A DNA stretch of 64,000 nt from Pseudarthrobacter sp. NamB4 (lineage in GTDB: Bacteria; Actinomycetota; Actinomycetes; Actinomycetales; Micrococcaceae): the NCBI RefSeq assembly GCF_005796185.1, contig NZ_VAHM01000005.1, positions 215,987 through 279,986 of the forward strand. Reading direction: 5' to 3'. Shown in pieces: positions 6,437 to 14,621 of the stretch; positions within the stretch are counted from its first letter, which is position 1; each line of letters starts with the position of its first letter. The notes below the pieces were generated by a model. That model ran no database searches. It was not told the DNA's origin and saw nothing but the letters and a program-made list of their open reading frames with translations. The translations under genes were made by a program, and so were the position numbers.

Positions 6437-9400
6437 CTAGCCCACTGGCAGGGGCTGATCGGAAAAGATGTTGCGGATGACTCCGTTGGCCCACTCCAGG
6501 ATCTCCGCATCCTGGAGGTCCCGGCCACCGATCCTTGCGGTCTTCGGCTTGGGGATGAGCACGGCGTCCAGGGCGGGCTTGGACTGGGATCCGGGGTACA
6601 TCCGGTTCAGCCGCATGACTTTCGACTCGGGCAGTGTGGCTGGTGAGAACTTGATGAAGTTGCCTTGCAGCGCCACGTCCGACAGGCCCGCTTCCCGCGC
6701 CGCCACCCGGAACCGGGCCACCTCCACCAGGTTCAGGGCCGGCAGCGGCAGTTCCCCGTAGCGGTCCACCAGTTCGGCGCGGACTTCGTCAATTGCCTCG
6801 TTGGTAAGGGCCGCGGCGAGCTTGCGGTACGCCTCCAGGCGCAGCCGCTCCCCCGGCACGTAGTCGTGCGGCAGGTGGGCGTTGACCGGCAGTTCGATCT
6901 TCATCTCGGCGGCCTTCTCCTCGGCCTCGCCGCGGAAGTCCGCCACCGCCTCGCCCACCAGGCGGATGTACAGGTCGAAGCCCACTCCCTGGATGTGGCC
7001 CGACTGCTCGCCGCCCAGCAGGTTGCCGGCGCCACGGATTTCGAGGTCCTTCATGGCCAGCTGCATGCCCGCCCCCAGTTCGTTGTGGGCGGCCACGGCC
7101 TTCAGCCGCTCCAGCGCCACTTCACCAAGGGGCTTCTCGGACGGGTAGAGGAAGTAGGCGTAGGCGCGTTCCCGGCCCCGGCCTACGCGGCCGCGGAGCT
7201 GGTGCAGCTGTGACAGGCCGTACTTGTCCGCGCCGTCCACGATCAGGGTGTTGGCGTTGGAGATGTCCAGGCCGGTTTCGATGATGGTGGTGCACACCAG
7301 GACGTCAAAGCGCTTCTCCCAGAAGTCCACGATGATCTGCTCCAGGCGGCTCTCGGACATCTTGCCGTGCGCCACCTCCACCCTGGCCTCCGGCACCAGT
7401 TCACGGATCTTCGCGGCAGTGCGCTCAATGGTGGAAACGCGGTTGTGGACGAAGAAAACCTGGCCCTCTCGCATCAACTCGCGCCGGATGGCGGCGGAGG
7501 TCTGCTTGTCGGTGTAGGGGCCCACGTAGGTGAGGACGGGGTGGCGTTCCTCCGGCGGGGTGGCCAGCGTGGAGGTTTCCCGGATGCCGGTGAGGGACAT
7601 TTCCAGGGTGCGGGGAATCGGGGTGGCGCTCATAGCGAGGACGTCCACGTTGGTCCGCATCTTTTTGAGCGCTTCCTTGTGCTCCACGCCGAAGCGCTGC
7701 TCCTCGTCCACGATCACCAGGCCGAGGTCCTTGAACTCGAAGTCCTTGGACAGCAGCCGGTGGGTGCCGATCACCACGTCCACCGCACCGTTCTTGACGC
7801 CCTCGGCCGTCTCCTTCGCTTCCTTGGCGGCCTGGAAACGGGACAGCGGCTTCACGCGCAGGGGGAATCCGGAGAACCTTTCGGTGAACGTTTCGTAGTG
7901 CTGCTGTGCCAGCAGGGTGGTGGGCACCAGCACGGCCACCTGCTTGCCGTCCTGCACTGCCTTGAAGGCGGCGCGCACAGCGATCTCCGTCTTGCCGTAG
8001 CCCACGTCGCCGGAAACCAGCCGGTCCATGGGGATCTCGCGCTCCATGTCCGCCTTGACCTCGTTGATGGTGGTGAGCTGGTCCGGCGTCTCCACGTACG
8101 GGAACGCTTCTTCCAGCTCGCGCTGCCAAGGCGTGTCCGGGGCGAAGGCGTGGCCCCGGGACGCCATCCGGGCGGAGTACAGCCGGATCAGCTCGCCGGC
8201 AATCTCCTTGACGGCCTTGCGCGCCTTGGACTTGGTGCTGGCCCAGTCCGCACCGCCCATCTTGCTCAGGACCGGGGTGTCGCCGCCCACGTAGCGGGTC
8301 ACCTGGTCCAGCTGGTCCGTGGGCACAAAGAGACGGTCCCCCGGAGCCCCGCGCTTCGAAGGTGCGTACTCGAGCACCAGGTACTCGCGCACGCCGTCGC
8401 TTCCACCGGCCACCTTGCGCTGGATCAGCTCCACGAACTTGCCAATGCCGTGCTGTTCGTGGACCACATGGTCGCCCGCCACGAGCTGCAGCGGGTCCAC
8501 GGCGTTCCGCCGCTTGGAGGGCATGCGGCGCATGTCCTTGGTGGACCCGGCGGAGGTTCTTCCCAGCAGGTCGGCTTCGGTGAGCAGCCCGAGTTTGAGT
8601 CCGTCCAGGACAAAACCGCGTCCGACGGCGGCAGTGGTCACCTCAATGATGCCCGCCTGGGGTTCGTGGTCCAGGCTGTCCACGCGGGCGCACGGGATGT
8701 TGTTCTCGTGGAACAGTTCCGCCAGGCGCTGTGCGGGTCCGGGGCCTTCCGTGGCCACCACCACCCGCCACTGGTCCCGGACGTGGGAGCCAATGAAATC
8801 CATCATTTCCGCCACGTCGCCCTGGTAGCCCCGCGGTTCGCGGGCATGCAGGTTCAGGACGTCGATCTCCGGGAGCAGTTCCTCGTCCTGGGCCAGGGAC
8901 GTGATGGACCACCACGAGACGCCGTGCTCGAGGGACGAGGTGCGCGTCTCGGCCAGGGAACGGAAGCTGGCGGAGTGGAGGGCGGCAGTGGCCTGCGAGC
9001 TCAGATCCAGCGGCGCCGCACCGCCGTCGGAGGCCGTGGACCAGGCAGCCTCGAGGAACTCCTCATTGGTAGCGGCGAGGTCGTGGGCACGGGTCCGGAC
9101 CTTTTCCGGTTCGATGACTACGGCGATCGAATCCGCCGGCAGCTGGTCCACGAACGGGACCATGGAATCCACCAGCACGGGGGCCAGTGACTCCATGCCC
9201 TCTACCGCGATGCCGCCGGCGATTTTTTCCAGCATGTCCGCCGCGGCGGGCAGCTGGGACTTGAGGGTTGCTGCCCGGGACATCACGGACGGGGTGATGA
9301 GTATTTCCCTGCACGGCGGCGCATGCAGCTCAGTGGGGTGGTGGATGCCGGGGGCGGACAGCGAGCGCTGGTCCGCCACGGCGAACCAGCGCATCTGGTC

Positions 9401-10219
9401 CACCTCGTCACCGAAGAACTCCACCCGGACGGGGTGGTCCTCCGTCGGCGGGAAGACGTCGATGATGCCGCCGCGGACAGCGAATTCGCCGCGGTGGGTC
9501 ACCATGTCCACCCGCGCATATGCTGCATCCGCCAGGCTCCGCACCACCTCCGAGAACGGAACGTCCTGGCCGACCTTCAGCGTGACCGGCACCAGGTCGC
9601 CCAGGCCCGCCACGACGGGCTGGACCACGGCGCGGACGGGCGCCACCACCACGCGGAGCGGCCCGGCCGGCGAAGTATCAGGATGTGCCAGGCGGCGGAG
9701 GACGGAAAGACGACGGCCCACGGTGTCCGAACGGGGCGAAAGCCGCTCGTGCGGAAGGGTTTCCCAGCTGGGGAACTCGGCCACGGCGTCGGCGGGCAGG
9801 TAAGCGCGCAGCGCTGCCGCGAGGTCCTCGGCCTCGCGTCCGGTGGCAGTGACGGCCAGCACGACACCCGGTGCCCCGCCGTCGGCCTGGTCTGGGGTGG
9901 CGGCCGCGAGGCCGTCCGCCATTTCGGCGAGGAGTACCGGCCGCAGCCCGGCGGGGGCGCTGATCTGGTAGTCCTGGCCCCGGACGGCGAAACCGCGCGC
10001 AGCCTCAGCGCGGACGCGGGCAAAGGTCTGGTCTGCGGCGAGGGCACGCCGCAGTCCGTCCAGCGATGGTCCTGTTCCCGGCTTGCCGCTTCCGGACTTG
10101 GCGGTGCCTGACTTACCTTTGCCTGGTTTGGCGGCGTTCGACTTGCCGTCACCGGAGGTGCGGTTGGTGGCTGCGCCTGTACTGGATGCGCCGGCGGTGG
10201 ACTGGCCGGGAAGGCTCAT
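6437..10219 (-). CDS. mfd: Transcription-repair coupling factor Mfd
   Basis: This ATP-driven translocase removes RNA polymerase stalled at DNA lesions and recruits UvrA. The protein has 1260 residues. After a low-complexity tail of about 54 residues rich in Ser, Gly, Lys and Ala come the UvrB-like N-domains, the CarD-like RNA polymerase interaction domain (LVAGDHVVHEQHGIGKFVEL, near 590), the RecG-like helicase domains with Walker A GDVGYGKTEI (near 740) and the DEEQ box IVDEEQRFGVEH (near 838), the Q-R-x-G-R segment LRGRVGRGRERAY, and the C-terminal TRCF domain. ATG 10219 has AGGAG 7 nt upstream. The leader starts near a TAGGCT box at 10298-10303. The N-terminal tail is longer than in most Mfd proteins. 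A membrane protein gene follows within 6 nt. Confidence 0.97.
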   Translation of the reverse strand: MSLPGQSTAGASSTGAATNRTSGDGKSNAAKPGKGKSGTAKSGSGKPGTGPSLDGLRRALAADQTFARVRAEAARGFAVRGQDYQISAPAGLRPVLLAEMADGLAAATPDQADGGAPGVVLAVTATGREAEDLAAALRAYLPADAVAEFPSWETLPHERLSPRSDTVGRRLSVLRRLAHPDTSPAGPLRVVVAPVRAVVQPVVAGLGDLVPVTLKVGQDVPFSEVVRSLADAAYARVDMVTHRGEFAVRGGIIDVFPPTEDHPVRVEFFGDEVDQMRWFAVADQRSLSAPGIHHPTELHAPPCREILITPSVMSRAATLKSQLPAAADMLEKIAGGIAVEGMESLAPVLVDSMVPFVDQLPADSIAVVIEPEKVRTRAHDLAATNEEFLEAAWSTASDGGAAPLDLSSQATAALHSASFRSLAETRTSSLEHGVSWWSITSLAQDEELLPEIDVLNLHAREPRGYQGDVAEMMDFIGSHVRDQWRVVVATEGPGPAQRLAELFHENNIPCARVDSLDHEPQAGIIEVTTAAVGRGFVLDGLKLGLLTEADLLGRTSAGSTKDMRRMPSKRRNAVDPLQLVAGDHVVHEQHGIGKFVELIQRKVAGGSDGVREYLVLEYAPSKRGAPGDRLFVPTDQLDQVTRYVGGDTPVLSKMGGADWASTKSKARKAVKEIAGELIRLYSARMASRGHAFAPDTPWQRELEEAFPYVETPDQLTTINEVKADMEREIPMDRLVSGDVGYGKTEIAVRAAFKAVQDGKQVAVLVPTTLLAQQHYETFTERFSGFPLRVKPLSRFQAAKEAKETAEGVKNGAVDVVIGTHRLLSKDFEFKDLGLVIVDEEQRFGVEHKEALKKMRTNVDVLAMSATPIPRTLEMSLTGIRETSTLATPPEERHPVLTYVGPYTDKQTSAAIRRELMREGQVFFVHNRVSTIERTAAKIRELVPEARVEVAHGKMSESRLEQIIVDFWEKRFDVLVCTTIIETGLDISNANTLIVDGADKYGLSQLHQLRGRVGRGRERAYAYFLYPSEKPLGEVALERLKAVAAHNELGAGMQLAMKDLEIRGAGNLLGGEQSGHIQGVGFDLYIRLVGEAVADFRGEAEEKAAEMKIELPVNAHLPHDYVPGERLRLEAYRKLAAALTNEAIDEVRAELVDRYGELPLPALNLVEVARFRVAAREAGLSDVALQGNFIKFSPATLPESKVMRLNRMYPGSQSKPALDAVLIPKPKTARIGGRDLQDAEILEWANGVIRNIFSDQPLPVG

Positions 10220-10297
10220 GGCAGAAACTCCTGTGGTGTTCAGCGGATCGCAGGCAACGCGAAAACCCGAAATTCGCTGCGAATCCCGGGTTATCCC

Positions 10298-10303
10298 AGC
10301 CTA
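10298..10303 (-). promoter_or_regulatory. Putative -10 box (TAGGCT) of mfd
   Basis: On the minus strand TAGGCT fits the window's recurrent -10 signature. Transcription would begin near 10290 and give a 70-nt leader before ATG 10219. Confidence 0.45.
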
Positions 10304-10347
10304 CCGCGAGCCGGCGACATCACGGGCTCCCGCCTAGGGAGCGGGCG

Positions 10348-10353
10348 TAGGCT
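10348..10353 (+). promoter_or_regulatory. Putative -10 box (TAGGCT) of the NAD-binding/DUF2867 gene
   Basis: TAGGCT on the plus strand implies a start near 10360 and a 110-nt leader. A 6-bp inverted repeat (GCTCCC / GGGAGC, 10326-10342) covers the -35 region and may be an operator. Confidence 0.4.
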
Positions 10354-10472
10354 GGCACTGCCTGTTTTTCCCGGTGCATGCTGGTGCACGTTGTGGGCCG
10401 GCGGCAGTCCAACCGGCCCTCCGCTCCGAATGGACTGGGCATGACAGTGACGGTGGACGACAAGGAGCAACC

Positions 10473-11981
10473 ATGACAGTAGCCAGCAACACCGCACGTC
10501 CGCCGAGGTCCGTCCTGGTCACAGGCGCCACCGGCTATATCGGTGGCCGGCTGGTGCCCAAACTCCTGGAAGCCGGCCACACCGTCAAGGTGCTGGTGCG
10601 GTCCCCGGACAAGATTGCCGGGGTGCCGTGGCGGGACAACGTGGACGTGGTGGAGAGCAGCCTTGATGACGGCGATGCCCTCCGGGAGGCGCTGGCCGGC
10701 GTCGACGTCTTCTACTACCTGGTCCATTCCATGGCGGCAGGGGCGGGATTCGAAGCGAAGGAAAAGGCCATGGCCAGGAACGCGGCGGATGCCGCGGCGG
10801 ACGCAGGGGTTCACCGGATCGTCTACCTCGGGGGGCTGCACCCCCAGGGCGTGGAGCTCTCGACGCACATGAGGTCACGGGAGGCAGTGGGCGAGGTGTT
10901 CCTGGACAGCCCCGTGGACGCTATCGTCTTCCAGGCGGGCGTGGTGATTGGATCCGGTTCAGCATCCTTCGAAATGATCCGCCACCTCTCCGAAACACTC
11001 CCCCTGATGCCGGCCCCCAGCTGGGTACAGAACAGGATTGAGGCCATCGCGGTGCGCGACGTCCTGTACTACCTCGTGGCAGCTGCTTCCCTGGAAGGTC
11101 CGGTCACCAGGACTTTCGACATCGGCTGCCGCCAGGTCCTGACCTATGCCGGGATGATGAAGGAATACGCCAACGAGGCAGGCCTCCCGTACCGGGTGGT
11201 GCTGGCACTGCCCGTCCCCGCCCCCAAGCTCGCCGGGATGTGGGTTGCACTCACCACGCCCATTCCGCTGTCCATGGCGGTGCCGCTGGTCCAGTCCCTG
11301 CAGCATGACGCCGTGTCCAACGAACACGACATCGACCAGTACATCCCCCGGCCCGACGGCGGCCTGACCCCCTACCGTGCCGCCGTCGCCCTGGCATTGG
11401 GCAAAGAACGCGACGGCCAGGTGGAGACCACCTGGGCCAATGCAGGCGTGGCGTCCGACCCCCTCCCCAGCGACCCCGACTGGGCGGGCCACAAGGTGTA
11501 CACCGATGAACGGACGTTCCATGGTGACGTGGATCCGGCCCACGTATGGACTGTCATCGAAGGAATCGGCGGACGCAACGGCTGGTATTCGCTGCCGCTG
11601 GCCTGGCAGGTCCGCGGCTGGCTGGACAAGCTGACCGGAGGCGCAGGGCTGCTGCGCGGCCGGCGCCACCCCAAGACCCTGTCTGCGGGTGAAGTTGTGG
11701 ACTGGTGGCGGGTGGAAGGGATCGAGCACGGCAGGCTGCTGCGGCTGCGGGCCGAAATGCGGGCTCCGGGGCGCGCCTGGCTGGAGCTTGCGGTGGAACC
11801 TGACGGGAACGGCAGCCGCTACCGGCAGCGGGCCATCTTCTTCCCCAAGGGCCTGAGCGGCCGGCTGTACTGGCTGGCCGTCCTTCCGTTCCACCACGTG
11901 ATCTTTCCGGCCATGGCCCGCAACATAACGCGGGCTGCCCGGAAACTCCTGGATGCGGAGCAGCCCACCGGGACCCCGTAG
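10473..11981 (+). CDS. NAD(P)-binding (NmrA/SDR-like) protein with C-terminal DUF2867 domain
   Basis: The protein has 502 residues and two parts. Residues 10-300 are an atypical short-chain dehydrogenase fold with the nucleotide motif VLVTGATGYIGGRLVPKLL, a VLVRSPDK strand that would select the cofactor phosphate, and a YLVHSMAAG segment where the usual YxxxK is not evident. Residues about 345-495 match DUF2867, a START-like hydrophobic-cavity domain (WRVEGIEHGRLLRLRAEM; FFPKGLSGRLYW). The fusion is widespread in actinobacteria, but its substrate is not known to me. ATG 10473 is chosen for its AAGGAG site; the open frame reaches 10374 without one. Two small genes follow, one of them (DUF2505) also START-like, suggesting a shared lipid-related role by inference. 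Confidence 0.82.
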   Translation: MTVASNTARPPRSVLVTGATGYIGGRLVPKLLEAGHTVKVLVRSPDKIAGVPWRDNVDVVESSLDDGDALREALAGVDVFYYLVHSMAAGAGFEAKEKAMARNAADAAADAGVHRIVYLGGLHPQGVELSTHMRSREAVGEVFLDSPVDAIVFQAGVVIGSGSASFEMIRHLSETLPLMPAPSWVQNRIEAIAVRDVLYYLVAAASLEGPVTRTFDIGCRQVLTYAGMMKEYANEAGLPYRVVLALPVPAPKLAGMWVALTTPIPLSMAVPLVQSLQHDAVSNEHDIDQYIPRPDGGLTPYRAAVALALGKERDGQVETTWANAGVASDPLPSDPDWAGHKVYTDERTFHGDVDPAHVWTVIEGIGGRNGWYSLPLAWQVRGWLDKLTGGAGLLRGRRHPKTLSAGEVVDWWRVEGIEHGRLLRLRAEMRAPGRAWLELAVEPDGNGSRYRQRAIFFPKGLSGRLYWLAVLPFHHVIFPAMARNITRAARKLLDAEQPTGTP

Positions 11982-12024
11982 GATGTCTTGAGTTAAAACC
12001 GTTCCCCACGTCCCAGGAGGACCC

Positions 12025-12522
12025 ATGGCCCTGAGCGCAACCACCACCCTTCCGCATCCCGTCGACAGCGTCGCAGCTGTCCTGGTGAACGAGGATTTCC
12101 AGCGCCACGTCAGCCAGCTGGTGGGCGGCTCGCTGGAGTCCTTCACGGTTGACGGTGACGTTGCCGGAGCCTTCAGCGCCACCTCGGTGCGGACCCTGCC
12201 CACCACCCGCCTCCCGGAAATCGCCCGTAAGTTCGTGGGCGAGCACCTCAAGGTGACCCAGGTGGAGAAGTGGGAAGCCCCGGCGGCGGACGGCTCCCGC
12301 CAGAGCAACATCTCGCTGAAGATCGCCGGCGCGCCTGTTGACGTCACTGCGGTGCAGCGGCTGGTAGCTGCCGACGGCGGCACCCGCGTTGAGCTTGAAG
12401 GCGCCGTGACGTCGTCCGTGCCGTTCCTCGGCGGGAAGATTGCCGACGCCGCGGAGCCGATGGTGGCCAAGGCCCTGAACCTGCAGGCCAAGCAGGCACA
12501 GGCCTGGCTGGAAAGCCACTGA
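12025..12522 (+). CDS. DUF2505 domain protein
   Basis: The product has 165 residues and matches DUF2505, an actinobacterial family with a START/SRPBCC-like fold. Characteristic features are the opening ALSATTTLPHPVDSVAAVL, in which a beta strand precedes the helix, and the C-terminal amphipathic helix GKIADAAEPMVAKALNLQAK. There is no signal peptide or membrane segment. The family's function is unknown to me; the fold suggests binding of a hydrophobic ligand. A strong AGGAGG site precedes the ATG. It lies 43 bp after the DUF2867 gene and 3 bp before the next gene. Confidence 0.85.
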   Translation: MALSATTTLPHPVDSVAAVLVNEDFQRHVSQLVGGSLESFTVDGDVAGAFSATSVRTLPTTRLPEIARKFVGEHLKVTQVEKWEAPAADGSRQSNISLKIAGAPVDVTAVQRLVAADGGTRVELEGAVTSSVPFLGGKIADAAEPMVAKALNLQAKQAQAWLESH

Positions 12523-12525
12523 TCC

Positions 12526-12747
12526 GTGGAACTCCCCGTCTTCGCTGCGCTGGTCCTGATCATTGCCGGCGTCTGGTCGCTGGTGGTCTGGCCGCAGTTC
12601 CTTCGCCGGGTCATGAAGGATCCGCGTGCCAGGGACGCCGCCGGTAAGGCCACTAAATTCCTCACCGTCCACGTGGTGCTGGTCACCATTTCGATGGTCC
12701 TCGGCACCGCCACGGCCCTGATCGGAGTCATGGCACTGGTCAGCTGA
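12526..12747 (+). CDS. SCO4848-family small membrane protein
   Basis: It encodes 73 residues with two hydrophobic helices (about 5-24, around FAALVLIIAGVWSLVVWPQF, and about 46-70) separated by a basic loop, RRVMKDPRARDAAGKATKF. The pattern GVWSLVVWPQFLRRV resembles the SCO4848 family of actinobacterial membrane proteins. Start is GTG, 3 bp after the DUF2505 stop, so translation is probably coupled. Function unknown. A strong bidirectional terminator follows. Confidence 0.75.
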   Translation: MELPVFAALVLIIAGVWSLVVWPQFLRRVMKDPRARDAAGKATKFLTVHVVLVTISMVLGTATALIGVMALVS

Positions 12748-12758
12748 ACAGCCCTGTG

Positions 12759-12807
12759 AAAAGGCCCTCCTACCACAACCAACCGGTGCGTGGGAGGAGG
12801 GCCTTTT
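12759..12807. terminator. Bidirectional intrinsic terminator
   Basis: An 18-bp stem with one mismatch (12759-12776 against 12790-12807) is flanked by AAAA on the left and TTTT on the right, so it works in both directions. It separates the convergent SCO4848-type and sufU genes and is the clearest classical terminator in the window. Confidence 0.92.
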
Positions 12808-12825
12808 CATGCCCGGACATTGCGC

Positions 12826-13275
12826 TTAGGCCGCTTGGTTCAGCGCGTCCTCGGCGGCGACCCAGGAAATCATGGCGCACTTGACACGCGCGGCATAGCG
12901 GGCCACGCCCTCGAAGGCCGCGGCGTCGCCCAGCAATTCGGGGTCAGCGGGGATCTTCCCCCGCGACCGCAGGACTTCGCGGAAGCTGTCGATGGCCTGA
13001 TGCAGCTCCTCCACTGTCATGCCCTCGGCCAGTTCACTCAGCACTGAGGCGGACGCCATGGATATGGAACAGCCCGCCCCATCCCACGAAACCTGGGCCA
13101 CCTTTCCGTTCTCAACCGCCAGCCTCAAGGTGACCTCATCACCGCACACCGGGTTGAGCTGGTGTGATTGGCCCGTGGAGGTGCCCTCGGGCGCTGCCAT
13201 CCCGGCAAGTCCGCTGCCGTGCCGGGCCTTGGAATGGTCCAGGATGATCTGCTGGTACAGCTGGTCAAGGCTCAT
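12826..13275 (-). CDS. sufU: SufU-type iron-sulfur assembly / sulfur-transfer protein
   Basis: The 149-residue protein accepts sulfur from SufS through a zinc-bound site for Fe-S cluster assembly. The three conserved cysteines are visible: NPVCGDE (near 44), GAGCSISMAS (near 69) and VKCAMISW (near 133), with the Asp of NPVCGD. SufU is distinguished from IscU by the insertion between the second and third cysteines, which is present here. It starts 20 bp after the sufS stop. No sufB, sufC or sufD gene is in the window, so this pair is separate from the scaffold genes. Confidence 0.92.
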   Translation of the reverse strand: MSLDQLYQQIILDHSKARHGSGLAGMAAPEGTSTGQSHQLNPVCGDEVTLRLAVENGKVAQVSWDGAGCSISMASASVLSELAEGMTVEELHQAIDSFREVLRSRGKIPADPELLGDAAAFEGVARYAARVKCAMISWVAAEDALNQAA

Positions 13276-13295
13276 CTGTTGCTCCCGTCTTCCTG

Positions 13296-14621
13296 CTAGG
13301 CGCGGAAATAGGCCCGCACGCCGGCTACGGCATCCAGGAACTGGTCCACGTCGTCAGTGGTGTTGTAGAGGTAGGCGCTGGCCCTGGTAGTGGCTGTCAG
13401 CCCCAGCCTGCGGTGGAGCGGCTGGGCGCAGTGGTGGCCCACCCGCACGGCGATTCCCTTCGAGTCCAGGAACTGCCCGACGTCGTGGGCATGGACGCCT
13501 TCGACGTCGAAAGCTGCCAGTCCAATGCGGTCCTGCCCGGCCGCTGGGCCAAGGACACGGATTCCGGGAATGGCCTCCAGCCCGGCCACCATGCACTGGC
13601 CCAGCTCCGATTCCCAGTGGTGAATCCGGTCCAGTCCCGTTTCCGTCAGATAATTAACTGCTGCAGCCAGCGCCACCGCCTGCGAAATTCGCTGGGTTCC
13701 GGCTTCGAAGCGCTGGGGGGCGGGCAGGTATTCGGCGCGTTCCATGGTGACAGTGGTGATCATGGAGCCGCCCGTCAGGAAGGGCGGAAGGATGTCCAGC
13801 AGCTCCTGCTTTCCGTACAACACGCCGATCCCGGTGGGGGCAAGCATCTTGTGGCCGGAGAACACAGCAAAGTCAACGTCGAGTTCCTTGACGTTCAGCG
13901 CCAGGTGCGGGGCGGACTGGCAGGCATCCAGCACCACCAGGGCGCCGGCCCTGCGCGCCATCCCCACCAGCTCCGCCACCGGGTTGATGACGCCCAGGAC
14001 GTTTGACGCGTGGGTGAAGGCCACCACTTTGGTCCGGGATCCGATGATGCCTCCCGCGAGGTCCATACGGAGGGAACCGGCGTCGTCAACGGGGATATAC
14101 CGGAGTGCAGCCCCGGTACGGAACGCCAGTTCCTGCCACGGGATCAGGTTGGCATGGTGCTCCATTTCAGTGACAACGATTTCGTCACCCGGGTTCAGGG
14201 CGAGCTCGCTGAGCCCCTCATCACCCCGGCCTTGGGCAGCCCACAGTCCTGCATTGGAGAATGCGTAACTGAGCAGGTTGAGACCTTCGGTGGCGTTCGA
14301 CGTCCAAATAACCTCTGAGTAGTCGGCCCCGACGAAATCCGCTACGGTCTGCCGGGCATCCTCGAAAACCTCGGTTGCCTCCACTGCGAGGTGATGGGCG
14401 CCGCGGTGAACAGCGGCATTGCGCTGTTCGTAGAATTCCTGTTCAGCTTCAATGACGCTCAGGGGGTTCTGGGACGTTGCCCCGGAATCGAGGTAGACCA
14501 ACGGTTGGCCGTTGACCAGCTGGTTCAGGACCGGAAAGTCGTTGCGGATACGCAAAACCTCGGCGTCGTCCATAGCGGGCAAGGCACGCTCCAGCGTGAC
14601 TGGCGTTGATACTACGGCCAA
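13296..14621 (-). CDS. sufS: Cysteine desulfurase, SufS type
   Basis: This PLP enzyme takes sulfur from cysteine to form a persulfide and passes it to SufU. The 441-residue product shows YLDSGATSQNPL near the N-terminus, the TEMEHHANLIPW block, the aldimine lysine in FSGHKMLAPTGIGVLYG, and the C-terminal RVGHHCAQPLHRRLG containing the active cysteine. Start is TTG at 14621: AAGGAG lies 6 nt upstream, whereas the internal ATG at codon 17 has no ribosome site. A possible -10 box, GACAAT, lies at 14657-14662. A hairpin-rich intergenic region lies upstream. Confidence 0.94.
   Translation of the reverse strand: MAVVSTPVTLERALPAMDDAEVLRIRNDFPVLNQLVNGQPLVYLDSGATSQNPLSVIEAEQEFYEQRNAAVHRGAHHLAVEATEVFEDARQTVADFVGADYSEVIWTSNATEGLNLLSYAFSNAGLWAAQGRGDEGLSELALNPGDEIVVTEMEHHANLIPWQELAFRTGAALRYIPVDDAGSLRMDLAGGIIGSRTKVVAFTHASNVLGVINPVAELVGMARRAGALVVLDACQSAPHLALNVKELDVDFAVFSGHKMLAPTGIGVLYGKQELLDILPPFLTGGSMITTVTMERAEYLPAPQRFEAGTQRISQAVALAAAVNYLTETGLDRIHHWESELGQCMVAGLEAIPGIRVLGPAAGQDRIGLAAFDVEGVHAHDVGQFLDSKGIAVRVGHHCAQPLHRRLGLTATTRASAYLYNTTDDVDQFLDAVAGVRAYFRA

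Noticed and set aside
7367..9190. 607-codon open frame on the plus strand opposite mfd
   Set aside because: Shadow of mfd in a GC-rich genome: the composition (His, Gly, Val, Gln rich) is that of antisense reading, with no ribosome site and no recognisable family.
10959..12782. Long minus-strand frame opposite the DUF2867 and DUF2505 genes
   Set aside because: Runs through two well-supported genes and the terminator region, with low-complexity antisense composition.
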